A program made the translations under genes and the position numbers. A stretch of 64,000 bases of DNA from Macrobrachium rosenbergii. Its lineage: Eukaryota > Arthropoda > Malacostraca > Decapoda > Palaemonidae. The notes under the pieces are model-generated. The model worked only from the letters and a program-made list of their open reading frames with translations, was not told where the DNA came from and did not search any database. Positions 10,126 through 20,869 of the stretch are shown one piece after another. The DNA is taken from contig NC_089742.1 of the NCBI RefSeq assembly GCF_040412425.1, forward strand, positions 71,822,506-71,886,505, read 5' to 3'. Within the stretch, counting starts at the first letter, position 1, and each line of letters opens with the position of its first letter.

Positions 10126-10349
10126 TTTTTATAATAGAATAAGGTTTTATATATACCACATGGGCATGAGCATAAATGAACTGAGCTCTTTAGCTATCTT
10201 GTACCTATTTTTCCATGAAAGTGGGCAGGGCACTTACCTGCACTCTAAGCACTCAATTCTTAAGCTGCAGTTTAAAGTAGAAACTATAGCTATGTAAAGA
10301 CTGTACTTGGTAAGTATATATAAAACCTTATTTTATTATAAAAATGTCA
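10124..10349. repeat. Foldback element of the DIRS B terminus type
   Basis: Left arm CATTTTTATAATAGAATAAG and right arm ending TTATTATAAAAATGTCA (10349) are inverted repeats of about 35 bp. The interior is alignable in the same direction with 19964-20247, so this is a diverged copy of that foldback. It abuts the DIRS A2 terminus with no spacer. It may be the tail of another deleted DIRS B element or an independent MITE. The right arm carries GGTAAGTATATA, a splice-donor-like sequence. Confidence 0.75.
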
Positions 10350-11739
10350 TGTTTGCTTTTGGCCATCATGCGTTGCAGACTCGCTTTCAGATCTCTTTGC
10401 CTGACTTTCCTTAAGCTCTTCATTTATCCCGGTGGGATGTTTCTGTATTTTTGTGTATTTATTGCATGTTTGATATTTATTAATATACAAACCCACGATT
10501 TGTGATAGCCTTACATGGGCCGTCGTTTCCTTGTGTCTGTGTCTTGGATTTGACAACCAAGGGCGTATCTAGAGGGGTGTAACCGAGTGGTAATGCTTCT
10601 CTTCTAGTAGCCCTTTGATTAGATGCTGAAGGCGTTCCCCTGTACGTTCAGATATATTAGATTGGGACGTAATAACTTCGCCCCCTTTCATTGATCGGGA
10701 TGTAACAAGTTCGCTCCCCTTCTTGGGCTCACCCGCTCTGTGTGCAAGTTCATGTCTATTCCCTTTCTACTTGTGCTGAGTGTTGTCTTTCACTGCTACG
10801 CTGTGGAAGAGTTGCAGGGGGCGGGAGGTTGTGGGTGTCGTCGGTAAGCGAACCTTCTCTCTCCCTGTAGGTTCTTCTTCTATATCTCCTTTAGGAGAGA
10901 TCTCTCTCCTTCGCCCTCCCTGCTCGCTCATCGGATGAAGACCGTGAGGGGTGGTCGGGCGACCTCTTCTCAGGGGCCTCCTCTTTCTTCATAGGGCAGT
11001 TCCCCTCGGAGCGAGAGGAGTCTTCCTCTGGTGTCATCCTTGATTTTTCTTTCAGGTTGACAGTAAGCACCGTAGGCACAGCAGCAGTTGGTTAGATATC
11101 TCAGTTGGGATATCTTTGCCTGAAGGAGTCCCCGATGTTCTTACAGTGTTTGCTTCAGGATCAACCACAGTACATGGTTGGAATGGCATAAATCCACGTT
11201 CCGACTCTGTTCCCACAGATGTGGATCGATCTCTGTCATTGCTGGCCTTCATGTATGCTGTGGCACTGCCTCTGGCGTATCTGTGGTCCATCTGCTCCTG
11301 CTGTGCTTCATGTGTTATTGCTCCTGTTGTCTCGGCGACAAGTCTCTGGGTGGCTCCTCCTTGTCTCCTGCCGTAACTGTCCTGATTGCTCCTATTGCTG
11401 CTGGTGACATTTATGTGACTTTACTGGCTGTTGCTCTAGCTCCTGCCTTCCAAACCACTTCCATAGGTCCTGCATCAGCTGTCCTTATCGTGCCTGCTGC
11501 TTCTCTTGGTGGTAGTGTCCTGGGCCGCTTCCATTGTGATCTTGCTTAGCTGCCCTGAAGGTTACGACGTTTTGTGTCCACCATCCTGTAGAAGATGTCG
11601 CCCTGTGGAGATAGCCGCCGTCTTCAGCTTATCTTCGATTTCGTCTTATGCTGCCTCTTCCATTCCTCTCCCGAGGTTCGAGGGGGTCCCGGGAATTGGA
11701 TAGGCCTCCATCAGCCGAAGAAGAGGAACAATGCTTCTT

Positions 11740-12560
11740 CCCCCTTGAGGTCCTTGTGGGAATCAAGGGACTGCCTCCTTCTGAGGGGGCAGTGGGTCTC
11801 TCGTTGGCTCTTCCCGACCTTCGGGTTCAGGAGCCGATTCGCATAACCCTGGGTTTTGTGTTTTGGAGCTGCGGCCGTGCAGACCTCGGTTTGCGTTCCA
11901 GTTCCCAGTCCTAGAGGTTCTGCCTCGAAGATGGGTGCTCGTTTACGAGCCGCTCCGAGTGCTCAAGATTCTGTGGAATATCGAGTACTGTATCCTGATC
12001 TGGTCTGGAGAGTATTCTCCCCAGCCCAGTTCAGGAGTAGCGCAAGAGAAAGGCCGAGGCACCCAGGTGTCTCAGCTCTTCCTGCCAGCACTACAAGCAC
12101 TCCCCGAGTGCTCACCAGTGCTCGGTCAGGTTCCCAGCCTGGTGTCTCAGTCCTGTCGGTTCGAACACCTGAAGAAATAGGGAAGAGGTTCCCTTCGGGA
12201 GTCCTGCAGGACTTCTAAGGGACTGCCTCTCTTCTGGGAGGCAATTTTCTCTCATTGGCTCTCCCTGCCCTCGGCAGAAACCGATTCGCATTCTCCCCTG
12301 GGGTCTCACGTTTCGGGGGCCCGTGAGAGTGCAGAAGTCTCCATCTAAGGCTGGTTCTGTGCCTGGCTCTTTTCAATTTCTTAGGAAACTGAAAGCAGCC
12401 GCTTCTGATTTTTGGGAGTCTCGTTGGTCCCTCAAATTCTATGAATCACAAGCGCTCTCCTGGTGAGAGGCACAGGACAAGAGAAAGTGCCGAGGCCCGG
12501 GTGTCTCAGTGCCGAGACGCCCAGGTGTCTTGATATTGCCTGCCAGCTGCTTTGGTTGCT
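11740..12560. repeat. Diverged direct duplication of about 440-450 bp
   Basis: Matching blocks occur in the same order: AAGGGACTGCCTCCTTCTGA (about 11767) against AAGGGACTGCCTCTCTTCTG (about 12219), AGCCGATTCGCAT against AACCGATTCGCATT, and CAAGAGAAAGGCCGAGGC (about 12045) against CAAGAGAAAGTGCCGAGGC (about 12478). The offsets are 430-455 bp, so indels have accumulated. The unit may have been a repeat in an ancestral gag-like region. Confidence 0.6.
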
Positions 12561-14722
12561 TGGCCGGGTTTCATCCTCATGTCCTGAACCTTAGGGTTCA
12601 AGCATGTAGGATAGCAGACACAGAAGTCCCCTTTCAAACCTTCTCAAGGGGCCTCAGCCTTGAAGGAGTTTAGAGTTTGGGAAATTAGCGCTAGTTCATA
12701 GCAGACGAGTTCCTCCCTGTCCGGTTCCGATTGCATTCGTGCAATCGGCTCAGTTTGCTCGCCCTGCTTCCCTCAGTCCACTGCTTACCACCTCTGGATC
12801 GCGTTCACGTGTTCAGCTCAGCCCGTCAGTTTTCCAAATCAGGTTCTGGACACAGTGAACTTTCTGCTCTCCCCAGGAAAGTGCTTTGCCATGGCACAAG
12901 CGTTCTTCTTCCCCCTTGTGGCATTCATCTTTGGTTGTTTATTGCTCACAGTCTGCCTCTCCTGCTGATCTTCCTGGCAGGACAAGTAGGGGTACTCTTT
13001 CTCCTCACCTGTTCTCTTTTCCTCTCGGTTGCTCTGAGAGGATCGAGATGGACAGAGAGAGCCCTATGAATTTGTCTTTCTTTGGAGTTCAGCTTCCTGG
13101 CGTGCTTTCGGTTTTGATCCCCCGATTGTCTCATAGTACAACCAGGTAGCTAAGGGGGGTTTCTTGAGATCTGTCAAGGTCTCCCTCTAGGGAGAGAGGT
13201 ACAGGACTTTCATGCTTTGGATACAGCGAGGGTCTTCCTCTTCAAGTTGCAATCGCCCTCGTTTCTCAGAGAACTTCGCACCGATTCGTCGGCGTGAGGA
13301 TCACTGGGACAGGACCGTGGGTCCCCCAATGAATAATCTTCATCGCTCACAACCCTTGCAGTTCCTGAAGGGGCCGAGAGTTTCAGGGGCTGCCATGGTC
13401 CTTGCTTGCAAGAGTGTTCTCGACCAGATGAATACTTTTCTACAGACAAGGAGTTCATTCAGGTCGAGACACCAAATTCCACCCCCGCCTCAACAGAGTA
13501 CGAATTCTTCTTGTCTCGGAGGGATCGTGCCGATTGCAGGTTGTTCTGACTCTGCTTCATCCGGACTGGGGTCTCTCTCTGCTTCTCCCTGCCATATAGG
13601 GTATTCTCTTCCGCAACAAGAGGCGGCGATCTTGGAGGACACCTCTTAGTTTCCTCCAGACAGTCTCCTGATGGATCTGCCCTCCTTCACTTTTAGGCTT
13701 TCTCTCCTCAGATACAACCATTCCTGGAGAGAACCCTGTCTTCTGGAGACTGGTCCTGTCCAGGCGGCAATCTGTGGGCAATTCTGGTGCTAAGAAAAAC
13801 TTTATCCTAATTTGGATCTCCGGTTTCACAAGTCCTGAGTTAGCTCAACCATTAGGAATGACACTTTACTTGGTTCTGCTTTTCTCTTTCAGAGATTTGC
13901 CAGATACCGCAGTAATCAAGGTTCGTACCAGGACACTGCCTTGTCCTTCGGACAATGGCTGAGGCCTTTGGGTCTTAGTCATCTCAGCTCGACCTAAGTT
14001 CAAGCCGGCCTCCTCGACTCCTAAGAAGTCCCAGGCTTCAGAAGATCGCAGAAACACACATCCCTCTTCTTCTCTTCTGGGAAACTGCACATAACTGTGT
14101 CTCTTTCCACCCTCTTTTCCATAAGGAAGGAGGACAGAAGGGAAGAGAGGAAGAAGTACTGACCGGGAAGAAGTTCTCCTACTGCTGATGCTTGGATGAA
14201 ATGGTACTTGTTGAGTCTCTGGACCTGGCAGCAACATTGCCGAGACCTGGAAATGGATTCCTTCAGAAGTATCTCCTTGGGTCTCAGCAATTCTTTTCAT
14301 CAAACTTCCATCCCGCTTCTTGTCCCGTGCTCCCTATTCAGGAAATGCCAGCCCGGCTAGAGCTAATTGTTTCGGTATCCTGTCATATTGCAGAAGCTTC
14401 CCCATGGTGGAGAATGAAGGAGGTCTGCTTCCAGTCCTCCATCCTTCTTCCCTCTTCGAAGTATGAGAAAAGAGTTAGGCTAATGCTTGATTGAAGGAAC
14501 CTTTGAATATGCTTGCATATTCTCCTCGTGTTGTGTGTCTACTCTTGGATTCACCGATCGAGAAATAGGTGCACAGCTATAAGACTTTGTCTTGAAGGTG
14601 TGTGACCGAGACAATATGTACCTTCTCATCAACATCCTGGACTCAAGGCAGCCTTTTGGCCTTCTTAGAATTCAGGATGAGTTTTGCGACACTCAGTGGT
14701 TTCGTTGAACAAAAAACCATAG

Positions 14723-15052
14723 TACAGTAAACCCCCCATACTCGTGGGGATGTGTACCACACTCCCCCGCAAATAGCTAAAACTGCGAATGCTAAAAACA
14801 CTTAGAACTGCCTATTTTGATAGTTTTAACACAAAAAAACCCTCTAAAAATGCTTATACCTGAGTATCTTAATAGTTTTATTACAAAAAGTGCATTTAGT
14901 CATGAAAATGATATGAAAATACAGTGATTAGTGAATATTTCTTGGTGAAAAATACTGCGAGTGGGCGAATAATGTGTATATATGTTCCACAGAGAAATCC
15001 ACGAATAGGTGAGTCCACGAATAGTGAGACTGAGAATACGGGGTTTACTGTA
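14723..15052. mobile_element. Tigger/pogo-like MITE, 326 bp plus TA duplications
   Basis: Bounded by TACAGTAAACCCCCCATACT on the left and GAATACGGGGTTTACTGTA on the right, with TA at both ends. The interior is AT-rich and non-coding. It shares end sequences and interior blocks (such as the GAATATTTCTTGGTGAAAAA-like segment, in opposite orientation) with the MITE at 2391-2746, so both belong to one family. Confidence 0.88.
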
Positions 15053-15399
15053 GTGGAATTCATCGACAAACAAGAGGGAATCATTTTTTCCTCTTGTTTC
15101 ATCTGTTGACATTTGCAGGTACTCGAGTGTTCTATAGTGCACTCGACAGCTCAATTAGCCAGATGCATTCCCGGTGGGGATGTAATGGTAGGCGAGCTTG
15201 GCCTCGGGTTTGAGTGATCGGGATGGAATGTGCTCTTCACTCTTTTCCTCACGAAGATTCACGAAGAGACTGCTTGACTGAGAGATCCCCACCATCTTCC
15301 TGTTGCCTCCCTGCACAACAAAGTCGGTAGTTTTTTTCGCTTCTTTGTACCAGATCCAGGGGCTGCTATGGTGAGGCATGTTGTCCTTTTGGGAAAAAT

Positions 15400-16800
15400 C
15401 GATATCTACATTTTTCCTCCCGTATTTGTCTGTTTCACTAGGAGTTCACAAGCATTGCTCACCGTGAGTTACAGACAAATGCTGGAAGACTTCGCTTTTT
15501 GCCCGACCTGACAGCTCTGCTTCTGAGGCATCGAGAAGAGTTCTTCTTGACCCAACCTCCTGTAGCAGCTACACAAGAAGCAGTTCTTCAGACAGTACAT
15601 CCCTGTGTGTTCAGGACTAGGAAACCTTCTAGCTTTCCTTGCAAGTATGGGCTTTCTCGCCGAGCAGCAACGGATATAGCTGGGTATCTCTTGAAGTCCC
15701 CTGCAACACTGTCCCAGGGACTGGATCCGTCTTCGCTGGTGGGTGTCGTTGACGGAACTTCTTCTCAGGTCAGAGTCGCTCTTCAAGTCTGGACTTCCTC
15801 GTCTTCTCTGATGAGGGTTGCTTCTCTCCCTTTCATTTGTGAAGAATGTAGGCCCTTGCGACCTAGTCTTCTAGCTGAAGTAGCCTTCTTCTCCTCAGTT
15901 GAGATTTGGGTACGGATGAAAAGCTTCTTTGGTCTTGCTGTCCCAGGGAACTGTTCCCTGGGTGCCATGTGACTCTTATTTAGGGTTCCTGTCCCATGCT
16001 CTGCACACGCCCTTACGAGAGTCGTCAGATAGAGATATGCCCTCTTAGGACCATCTCTCATCTCGCCCCGGCCTTGGTGCAGAAGATGGAAGAACAGGTG
16101 AAGGGGATGAATACCTCGACTCCTTCTGGGATGTCGTAAGTGGACTCCAAATCCATTGGCATCTATTGTCAGGTTCGAGTCCTTCTTGTTCCCCTCCTCC
16201 TTGGACTTTGTATTGATGATCCAGATCAGTTGTTACTTTGTCCTATTAGGAAGCTGTGGTACTTTCCAAAAGGCTCGACATTCCTAACCTGGATGTCGTC
16301 GACGTTTTCGCTAGTACCATCTCTCTCAAGGAAGAAATGTCTAAGGACACATCTTTTTCCTGGCCTCGTGAAGCGATCAGAGGAGGTACTTGGCAGCTGG
16401 CGATGACAACACTGGTACTTTCCACCCGAGAGCTCATGAAGTCAATGGCTTGGTCCATCCCTCGCATTCTGGAAGTTCCTTCGGTCTGAAAGCAAGACGT
16501 GGTCTCATAGACCACACTCTTGTCTTCCTGTTGCCTTGCCCACAGGCCCTTGAAACCTCTTTTACTTGGCCCTGTGGTGGCTGCTCAACAAGTTGTGTTT
16601 TCTTACCCAGCTCCTTCAAGAGGACTAGTAGCATCTCGCCTAAGGTATTGGTTCTGGGAGTGAGAAGGATACCAAGAGTGACTGGCCTCTTTTCCTCCTC
16701 CTTCCCTGTCCTCCTACTTCTCCTCCTTCGGGATGAGAATAGGATTCGAACCAATACTTGCTCGATCTGGTGTCTGATGCGGTAAGACTACACATCGAGC
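15400..16800 (+). pseudogene. Possible DIRS gag remnant (copy B)
   Basis: An open stretch at 15499-15972 (157 residues) and pieces such as LDIPNLDVVDVFASTISLKE and DTSFSWPREAIRGGTWQLA (about 16270-16400) look like decayed coding sequence, not random frames. Their position before the RT thumb, RNase H and recombinase of copy B suggests gag. I do not recognise a specific motif, so this is mainly inference from context. Stops and frameshifts interrupt it throughout. Confidence 0.35.
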
Positions 16801-17174
16801 ACCCGTTCTATTTTTCTTCTAGAATCATAGAAGCAATTCTGCTCCTTCCTCTGGCAAGGGAGGAAGGAGAGACTGGCAATAAGGTAAACCTTATCTCAGG
16901 TTTTCCTTACTGCTTCCGACTCTAGATTCTTCCCAGCCTATTTCGTATGCGTTACGTTTCATCACTTGTGAAAAGGTCCAGTATCTGACATTTGATCTTC
17001 CAGTTCCTAAACCCCGATCAGTATGTCAGAGACACGGTACTCCTCATTACTCTTTCGACCAGGAGTAGCAGCCCAGGTGTGCAGAACTCCAGTCAGTTCA
17101 AGAGACTCACTCAGATTCCTCCCTCCAACCAGTGAGTCTTCCTAATGTGCATCGTGTCGGAACGAATCACAGTT

Positions 17175-17246
17175 TTTTAAAGTAAATTGTATTTTTCATA
17201 ACTATACAAACCTGAGGTCCTTTACATTACATTTTATACCTGCCTC
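17175..17246. repeat. Single arm of a foldback element next to the RT remnant
   Basis: The sequence around ACTATACAAACCTGAGGTC (17201-17219) matches the arms of the foldback element at 22912-23333 (CATACAAACCTTTGG left; complement of CAGGTTTGTATG right). Only one arm is present, directly before the RT thumb of DIRS copy B, where the RT palm is missing. It may mark the breakpoint of that deletion. Confidence 0.5.
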
Positions 17247-17965
17247 ATGCCACCCCTCAATCTGAACCTCGACCGAGCCTGCCTCAAGAAAGTCAGCCTT
17301 TTCCTTTCCCTACAGAAGTGTTCAGCCACTCAATGGATGAGTCTCCTGGGCACTCTGTCGTTAATAGAACAGTTTGTGAGGTTGGGAAGACTGCATATAA
17401 GGCCTCTGCAATTCTTTTTAAGAGTCTGTTGGGATCGTGAGATAAATAAGGACTTATGCATTTTCCCAATAATGCAAGAGATAAAGGAGGACCTGCACTG
17501 GTGGAACAATGCAAGCAGACTTTCGGAGGGAAAGTGATTTTCAGAGGGAAAGTCTCTTTCGGTAGTGAACCCCGACCTAGACTACTTCTCCGACGCATCA
17601 GACATAGGTTGGGGAGCTCTCCTGGAGGAAAAAGAAGTTTCAGGAGTTTGGTCCCAATAAGAGAAAGCTCTGCATATAAACATCAAAGAACTGAAAGCCA
17701 TCCATTTGGGACTGCAACATTTCACAAGGGAAGTATGTGACCAAGTAATTATGGTGCATGAGGACAACACAACAACCTTAGCTTATGTAAGACTTGAAGG
17801 GGGGACTCACTCATTCTCCCTTAGTGAGACTGCCAGGAGTCTCCTTCTTTGGGCAGAGCAGAACCGAACCCAGCTGTTAACGCAGTTCATTCAGGGGAAG
17901 TGCAACATATTGGCAGACGAACTCAGTTGTCGCAAACAAATTCTCCCAACAGAATGGACCCTGGA
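17247..17965 (+). pseudogene. DIRS RT thumb and RNase H remnant (copy B)
   Basis: From about 17290, LFLSLQKCSATQWMSLLG and QEIKEDLHWWNNASRL are the RT thumb/connection of DIRS polymerases. At about 17568, DYFSDASDIGWGALLEE starts the RNase H domain (catalytic Asp), followed by LHINIKELKAIHLGLQHF, VHEDNTTTLAYV and QGKCNILADELSCRK. A stop within the domain (TAA overlapping 17659-17661) and at least one frameshift split it. The RT palm with the YxDD motif is absent upstream. In an intact element this protein copies the RNA and removes the template. Confidence 0.8.
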
Positions 17966-19392
17966 CCGTCAAGTATGCTCTTGTGGAAGTTGTGGGGAGA
18001 ACCGATGGTGGATTTGTTCATGACACTGAAAACCACCGTCTTCCCCTGTTCTGCTCACCATTTCTGGACCCACAAGCCTGGGCGACAGATGCGATGATGC
18101 AAAATTGTTCAGGACTGGATGTGTACGCCTTCCTTCCGTTCAGGATGGTGAGGGAGGTTCTGAAGAAGCTCCAATCACATATAAGCACCAGGATGACCAA
18201 TAGACTTCCCATGCCTTTCTCCAACAACCCCAAGTCTAATCAGACACCCCCAATACAGGAAATTTTATCAGGACACATCCAGTCTGGCCCTGACAGGGTT
18301 TCAACTGTCCGCAAACTCTTACGAGCAAAAGGCTTTTCAAGAGCTGCGGCAGAAGTTATTTCTAAATGTAGACAACATTCTACTAACAAAGTCTACCAGG
18401 CAAAGTGGGCAGTATTTAGACTTTGGTGTAAGAAGAATAACATCCCTTCTTCTAAAACCATAACTCATGGTGTAAGAAGAATAACATCTCTTCTTCTAAA
18501 ACCATAACTCAATTGGCAGACTTTCTTCTGTACTTAAGATCCACCAGGGGCCTTTCTCCATCTACGATAAAAGGATATAGAGCTATGCATAGCTTAATCT
18601 GTAGACACAGAGGTTTAGACATTTCTTCCAACCAGGATATCTCAGATCTTATTAAGTCTTTCGACACGTCCAACGTTGACAAGGAGGAGGTATGCCCTTG
18701 GTCATTAGATGTAGTTCTCAAGTGGCTGTCTGATCCAAGATTCAAACCCATGAGTTCATCATCGTTGAAGGATCTGACTAAGAAGACTATTTTCCTGATT
18801 ACGCTAGCCACAGCGAGAAGAGTGAGTGAACTGCATGTAATAGTCAAAAGGATAGGTTTTTCTTGAGGTTACGCAGTCTGTTCCCTTACCCTTGGCTTCT
18901 TGGCAAAAAACGAGAATCCTTCACAGCCATGGCCTCGTTCCTTAGCTATTAAAAGTGTATTGAACATCCTAGGTCCAGAGGAAGAGGAGAGAAGTCTGTG
19001 CCCAGTAAGAGTGCTTAGACATTGCATCAAGAGGACAGAGAAGAGTGGAGGCCTAGCAAGGAATATTTGGTGTTCAGTTAAGAACCCAGCCAGACCTATG
19101 TCAAAAAACGCTTTATCTTTTTTCGTTAGAAACCTGATCCTCGAAGCCTACACTCAAATCAAAGAGAACTTTCTGCCTGGACTAAAGGTTAGAGCGCATG
19201 ACGTGAGAGCAGTGGCTACATCAGTTGTTTTTAAGCATAACCTCTCTCACTTCGATCTTACAGACTACATTCTGGAAATGTAGAGCTGTTTTTGCTATGC
19301 ATTATTTGCGAGATGTGGAGACAATGTGCGAAGATTGCAGTACACATGGACCGTTGTCTGTGGCTGGTATAGTGTTCGGGAAGGGAACGTAG
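17965..19392 (+). pseudogene. DIRS tyrosine recombinase, frameshifted (copy B)
   Basis: The enzyme would integrate the element by site-specific recombination. The linker and N-terminal domain (QHSTNKVYQAKWAVFRLWC, then DFLLYLRSTRGLSPSTIKGY) are followed by the catalytic domain. Catalytic residues visible are Arg in TARRVSEL (about 18808-18831), HxxR in RAHDVRAVATS (about 19194-19226), and the Tyr in MHYLRDVE (about 19299-19322). The frame ends at TAG 19390-19392. It is broken by a 44-bp tandem duplication (18425-18512), an interruption near 18865 and a shift near 19275. All key residues survive across the pieces. Confidence 0.85.
18425..18512 (+). repeat. 44-bp tandem duplication causing a frameshift
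   Basis: The 44-bp unit starting GGTGTAAGAAGAATAACATC begins at 18425 and again at 18469, with one substitution (CCC/CTC). Because 44 is not a multiple of three, the second copy throws the recombinase frame out by two. The residues encoded before the first copy and after the second would join smoothly with only one copy. Confidence 0.92.
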
Positions 19393-20247
19393 GAAGCAAC
19401 ACTTCCTACTTTTTTCTTCGCCTTGTCAAGGTGTTGAGTTCATGGGGAGCCTGGAGGGTACAAGGTACCTAGAGTGCCCACCAGTTTTTTCTTTGTAGGG
19501 TGGTGATTTATTTATTTATATATGTGCTTTTTATGTGTGGTGTAGGTGACTATTTCTCTTGTTTTTTTTTTTTTTTTTTTTTTTTTTTCTGCACCCTGGC
19601 CAGGGGCATTTTATTGTTGACTTTGTTAATGATCGGAGATTCCTTCGTTGCAAAGGTTACTTCATACTTCGTTAGCGATCGGCGTACTCCTCCACTACGA
19701 AGTTGCTCACTTCAGTAGAGGCAACCTTGGCTATACCGCCATGCCACTACTCGGTTGAGATGAGCACCAACCAGAAGCAGTATCTACCTGCGCAGCTCTC
19801 TCACCAGGTAAGAAACAACAAACATTTTTTCAATGCTAAGCCTATTTATTCTGTTCTCATTTCATTATCATTTTTACTGTTAAAGTTCAAGATGTCCATG
19901 AATCCCACCTCCTTCAGTGTGGATTCAGCTAAGTAATTACTGGGTAAGTTACTTCTATAAAAGTGACATTTTTATAATAAAATAAAGATTTATATATACT
20001 TACCCAGTAATTACGAATGGAGCCCGCCCTCCTCCCCTCACATATTAGAGCATAAACAAAAGTGAAGCTCTTGGCTTAGTTGTTTCTGCCTTTCACCCCG
20101 AAAGTGGACGGGGTTAGTCACCTACATAAACAAAAAACTATTGCTACCGCGAATTTCAAAATTGAAGCTGCCATTAAGTTAGAAACTCTTAGCTAAGTAA
20201 TTACTGGGTAAGTATATATAAAACTTTATTTTACTATAAAAATGTCA
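19393..20247 (+). repeat. DIRS B 3' region with internal complementary region and terminal foldback
   Basis: After about 530 bp of non-coding sequence, a partial arm (AAGTAATTACTGGGTAAGT, 19930-19948) is followed by an inverted arm from 19964 (TGACATTTTTATAATAAAAT) and, after about 200 bp, the terminal arm ending AAAAATGTCA at 20247. The arms pair over about 50 bp. This partial/inverted/terminal order is the same as in copies A1, A2, C and E and fits a DIRS internal complementary region plus right terminal repeat. The arms contain GGGTAAGTATATA, a strong splice-donor-like sequence. Confidence 0.7.
19562..19588. repeat. Poly-T tract
   Basis: An uninterrupted run of about 27 T follows the recombinase remnant of DIRS copy B, within its 3' untranslated region. 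It could be simple expansion or the reverse of an inserted poly-A tail. Nothing beside it identifies an inserted element. Confidence 0.9.
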
Positions 20248-20520
20248 GTTCCTCACTGGACGGGTTGGCATCGTTCTCGGCTATCACTCTGCTGGGCCCG
20301 CGTTCGATTCCCTGACCGGCCAATGAAGAATTAGAGAAATTTATTTCTGGTGATAGAAATTCATTTCTCTTTGTAATGTGGTTTGGATTCCACAATAAGC
20401 TGTAGGTCCCGTTGCTAGATGACCAATTGGTTCTTAGCCATGTAAAATAAATCTAATCCCTCGGGCCAGCCCTAGGAGAGCTGTTAATCAGCTCAGTGGT
20501 CTGGTTAAACTAAGGTATAA
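20248..20520 (+). mobile_element. tRNA-derived SINE with LINE-like tail
   Basis: The head has pol III-type internal promoter elements: an A-box-like GGTTGGCATCGTTCTC (about 20263) and a B-box GCGTTCGATTCCC (about 20300). The body includes an inverted pair around GAGAAATTTATTTCTGG / AGAAATTCATTTCTC. The tail (about 20455-20520, ending CAGTGGTCTGGTTAAAC) is closely related to the 3' end of LINE A (36395-36470, minus strand) and to fragments at 27151-27220 and 32885-32960. This head-plus-LINE-tail layout is that of SINEs mobilised by a partner LINE. No coding capacity. Confidence 0.8.
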
Positions 20521-20530
20521 TTTTATAAAA

Positions 20531-20650
20531 ATGTCATTTTTCCTAGGATACAAACCTATGCTGTGGCTGTCTGGTGACTTAAAAATAAAAACAAATGCCT
20601 AACAAGTAGGCTTACCTGTGACCTGAGCTGGGGTAGCTCGCTCATTTTGT
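20531..20650 (-). repeat. Terminal inverted repeat of DIRS C (3' end)
   Basis: ATGTCATTTTTCCTAGGATA starts the arm. Blocks ACAAACCTATGCT, GACTTAAAAATA, TGCCTAACAAGTAGGC and GTGACCTGAGCTG are complementary, in reverse order, to 26210-26335. Pairing runs about 110 bp with small indels. Confidence 0.8.
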
Positions 20651-20749
20651 GAATCAGCTTGTTTGCGGTACCATATTTGCGGTACCACTCAACTACATGA
20701 CTGGGAGAGATCGGCAACATGGGCAGTAGAGGAGGGTAAAAACTAATCT

Positions 20750-20865
20750 ATAAAAGCATTGGTTTATATCCTAGGAAAAATACAAATTACACTGAATTTG
20801 GTATTTCTTCTGATGGAAATACGAACATACACTTTCAGAGATGTAGACTCACCAGTAGGTGAGAG
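20750..20865 (-). repeat. Internal complementary region of DIRS C
   Basis: GCATTGGTTTATATCCTAGG (20757-20776) is the near-complement of the terminal arm at 20541-20563. The adjoining CGAACATACACTTTC (about 20822-20836, read on the minus strand) resembles the right terminal arm (GAAAGCATAGGTTTGTATTC, about 26316). A junction of two terminal sequences just after the recombinase gene is what the internal complementary region of DIRS elements looks like. Confidence 0.55.
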
Positions 20866-20869
20866 GACT

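Larger units (their letters stand above)
10350..15400 (+). other. Degenerate, probably retroelement-derived sequence, no intact gene
   Basis: About 5 kb of pyrimidine-rich plus-strand sequence with many short overlapping frames rich in Ser, Leu, Pro and Cys and no domain I recognise. It contains an internal duplication (11740-12560) and a Tigger-like MITE (14723-15052). Because it precedes the gag-like and RT/RNase H/recombinase parts of DIRS copy B on the same strand, it may be decayed 5' sequence of that or another retroelement. That is position-based inference. I found no convincing host exon. Confidence 0.4.

Noticed and set aside
11052..12309. Several open frames of 60-120 codons on both strands
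   Set aside because: Cys/Ser/Leu-rich products without motifs, mutually overlapping, in duplicated degenerate sequence. No basis for calling a gene.
20298..20312. tRNA gene at the B-box of the SINE
   Set aside because: A and B boxes are present, but the sequence does not fold into a cloverleaf and continues into a SINE body and tail.
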